The notes beneath the pieces were generated by a model. It was not told the DNA's origin and ran no database searches. It saw only the letters and a program-made list of their open reading frames with translations. Both the position numbers and the translations under genes were made by a program. Source: Cephalopachus bancanus (taxonomy: Eukaryota > Chordata > Mammalia > Primates > Tarsiidae). From it: DNA of 64,000 bases. Shown piece after piece: positions 61,693-64,000 of this stretch (position 1 is its first letter; each line of letters begins with the position of its first letter). The stretch spans positions 1 to 64,000 of the forward strand of contig JAPVLO010001717.1 in assembly GCA_027257055.1 (NCBI GenBank), given 5' to 3'.

Positions 61693-63876
61693 CCAGGAAG
61701 TCCCACCGTCACCACCAGTTTAACACAGGCTCTCCGTGCTTCTTCAGAAATGAAAACGGCACAGCATTGGTAGTCCTATTAGGTTTCGTTGCCATAGGGA
61801 AAAACAATTTAGAATTCTCCTCCATAAACAAATAATGCTCTCCTGCTCGTCACTGGGGAGCACTTATATCACTCATTGGGGCACTTGTATCGCAGAGTTC
61901 TATCCGTGAAACACGCACGTTTCACTCTCGTAAGCAAAGGCCCTCTAAGGGAAGGAACACAAATCAAGGGGAAAGAGTGAGAATGAGGTATTACAGCAGG
62001 CAGCAATGAAGAATACTAGTCATAGCAATGAGATAACACTGCAGCACACATTTGACACACACTTCACCAAGGAAGATGCCTATTCACTACAGCCCTAGGA
62101 GAGGCGATTCCCAACAGCAATCCACAGTGCAATTGTTTTCCCAGGACAGGAAAAGCTATAAAGAAACAATAACAAAGAATTCTCTCGGGGCACACACAAC
62201 GCTTTCCCAGCAGTAACTGTGAATGTCTGAGATCACGCATTGTGGCCCAGTGGAGTTGAGCTTTCCTGAATGTGAAAGGCTGACGAGACGCACAGCCAAA
62301 GCAGTCACCATGGAGATCGTAATATACATGAAGGGAACAAGTGACAATCAGGAAGTACAGCATGCACCAATGACTTAGAGGACTCAATGCCAGTAAACGA
62401 CAGGACAGGACACTTTTCACACAGCATTTTCCAAGGGAGATTCGCATTCAAACAAACACAATGAAGGCAGACAGCTCTTTATCGTCAATGCAATTGGCGG
62501 AGCAATTGTGTTTCCTACAACACAAAAATTTGAAAAAGAGAAAGATTTCAGAATACACCCAGTGAATTCACCATGTCATGCATTCTTACTCTACTGTGGA
62601 GTTCCCATAGCCCACCCTGTGGCACCACTGAGCTGCACTTTCCCATACGTGACCGATTAAAGTCTTCCTAGGTCAAACAGAACAACTCTGCAGAGCATAA
62701 CTGAAAATGAGAAGACGACTGTGAGACTCATGTATTGGAGCATGCACCAAGTTAGAATAACATTGATATCCCTGAAAGAGTGCAGCACACAGTTGAAGAC
62801 CCGTCTTCACTCAAGACCAAGAAAGATGCACCCTCACAACAAGCCTAACACAGGCCGTCTGCGCTTATTCAGCAAAGCCAAAGGGAGAATGACTGCATTT
62901 CGCAGCATAGGGAAACGGCAACGGGAAAACTTCATAGTATTCAAAACGAAAGCAAGTACTGCTTTTCTACAAGTGAGTGTGTAGCACTCATTTTTCTCAA
63001 TGTGTGGCACAATTTACATGCTCATTCCAAAATGTGAAGTATTGACATATCGCTCTGCTATGATAAATCAAGCTGTACCTTGAGAATCATTTATTACACC
63101 GTACACCCAGCAAGAAGAAAACTACCAGCAAATAAAAACCAACGCAGTAGACCTTTGACATGGCGTTTCCCAAGCTGATACACACTCACAACGAGGGAGC
63201 GAAGCCTGTCAGCTCTTACTCATACTTTCCAACGGAGGAGCAACTGCTTTGGATGGAAGAGGAACAGGTAAAATCCAAAAAAATTGTAGAATTCAATAGG
63301 TGAACCAATAATGCTTTCCCAAAAGTAACAGTGAATCGGTCATTTCACTCAGGGTGGCACCATCGTGTTGGCATTCTTATACAGGAAACATTTCATACAG
63401 CTCTGCTAGGCATATGCACTCAGTGTAGTATGATGTACGTTGAAGAGAAACGAGAGAATCAGGTATCACACCAAAGACACAGCCAGTATAATCGTTGTTG
63501 CCCCATTCAGTGACGTGCAGTTTTGAGGAATGTCTCCCATGGAAGACTCTTATTTTCCGGAAACGAAACAGAGGCTCTCGGGCCTTGTTGGCAAATGAAC
63601 CCCCAGAGCCATTGTATTCGGCATTTGATGCCCTTTAAACACAGGAAACTTTTCAGCATTCACCGGTGAATGAAGCCTGCTTGGTCACCAATGGCTGTGG
63701 AGACCCGGTTCCAGTCAGGGCTGCACGTGAAGTTGCACTCTGCTCACCAACGGTCCCTGACTACTATAGTGTATACACAGGGACGCTCTGAAATCAGGGA
63801 TGAGAGCGTGCACAAAGCCAGCTTAATACAGACTGCCAATGAATAGCAGTGCAGCGCACGCTTGGATAGCCTGTCC
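61693..63876 (+). repeat. Unit 30, second family, insertion-bearing (2184 bp)
   Basis: gtcctattaggtttcgttgcc near 61772, with the variable site cttcactcaagaccaagaaa (62804-62823). Private substitutions near 62053 (tttgacacac), 62209 (ccagcagtaac), 62371 (atgacttag) and 62397-62410 (acgacaggacaggacac) are true base changes rather than indels. Confidence 0.82.
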
Positions 63877-64000
63877 CCAGGAAGTCCCACCGTCACCACC
63901 AGTTTAACACAGGCTCTCCGTGCTTCTTCAGAAATGAAAACGCACAGCATTGGTAGTCCTTTTTAGGTTTCGATGCCATAGGGCAAAACAATTTAGAATT
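63877..64000 (+). repeat. Unit 31, partial, cut by the window end
   Basis: The first 124 bp only. tttttaggtttcgatgcc and gggcaaaacaattt suggest a Z-like unit. Confidence 0.7.

Larger units (their letters stand above)
1..64000. repeat. Tandem macrosatellite array, about 30 direct units of ~2.18 kb
   Basis: The whole window is one head-to-tail array. The motif ccaggaagtccc, or a close variant, recurs at 9, 2182, 4366, 6547, 13757, 15950, 18131, 20312, 22498, 24677, 26853, 29045, 31226, 33407, 35595, 37763, 39940, 42101, 44273, 46450, 48614, 50784, 52964, 55134, 57315, 59527, 61693 and 63877. Intact unit length is 2161-2212 bp. No inverted unit is seen, and no unique sequence longer than about 70 bp interrupts the array. 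Open frames are short, occur on both strands, repeat with the same period and are broken by indels in many copies. I infer non-coding satellite DNA, probably eukaryotic heterochromatin. Both ends of the window lie inside the array, so its true length and flanks are unknown. Confidence 0.96.
61693..64000 (+). repeat. Second-family higher-order repeat, partial copy G4
   Basis: One complete unit (61693-63876, insertion variant near 62806-62820) and the first 124 bp of the next. That next unit already shows a Z-like gggcaaaacaa near 63981, so the middle unit seems to be missing here. The window ends inside the unit. Confidence 0.55.

Noticed and set aside
1..64000. CRISPR array
   Set aside because: Repeats are kilobases long with no short repeat-spacer pattern and no cas-like genes.
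1..64000. Endogenous virus or transposon repeated in tandem
   Set aside because: No terminal repeats, reverse transcriptase, integrase or transposase motifs were recognised in any frame, and units abut directly.

Overview
The window is a tandem satellite (macrosatellite) array, and I find no convincing gene of any kind in its 64 kb. The sequence repeats about every 2.16-2.19 kb in direct orientation from one end to the other: about 30 units, with a boundary motif ccaggaagtccc at 9, 2182, 4366, 6547, then 13757 and on to 63877. The short open frames recur at the same phase in unit after unit, break by indels in many copies, and carry no recognisable protein motif. Long arrays of this kind with nested periodicity suggest a eukaryotic, probably vertebrate, centromeric, pericentromeric or other heterochromatic block. 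I cannot name the species or a published satellite family from the sequence alone.

The array is built in layers. (1) Each 2.18 kb unit is itself six diverged copies of a monomer of about 363 bp (343-378 bp). All six share three colinear motifs at nearly constant spacing. (2) The 363 bp monomer may be a dimer of about 182 bp halves. (3) In the first ~37 kb the 2.18 kb units come in three kinds (X, Y, Z) repeated in fixed order, giving a 6.54-6.55 kb higher-order repeat (HOR) present in six copies. (4) From about 35 kb onward the unit types and their order change: a second, related HOR family, also mostly three units long, has one interval of five units.

Layout: 9-7400, regular X-Y-Z repeats; 7401-12063, a distorted block in which three successive units are recognisable but shortened to about 1.66-1.69 kb, rich in stretched homopolymers, and ended by a run of 43 A; 12064-33400, regular X-Y-Z repeats, some stretches nearly identical at offsets of two HORs (about 13,095 bp); 33407-35594, a mosaic Y/X unit at the switch of HOR family; 35595-64000, the second family, with one unit (57315-59526) carrying a short AT-rich replacement at about 58141-58203 and a Y-like tail. 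The distorted block most resembles low-quality consensus or gap-filled sequence, but two of its copies share private differences, so real decay followed by duplication is not excluded.
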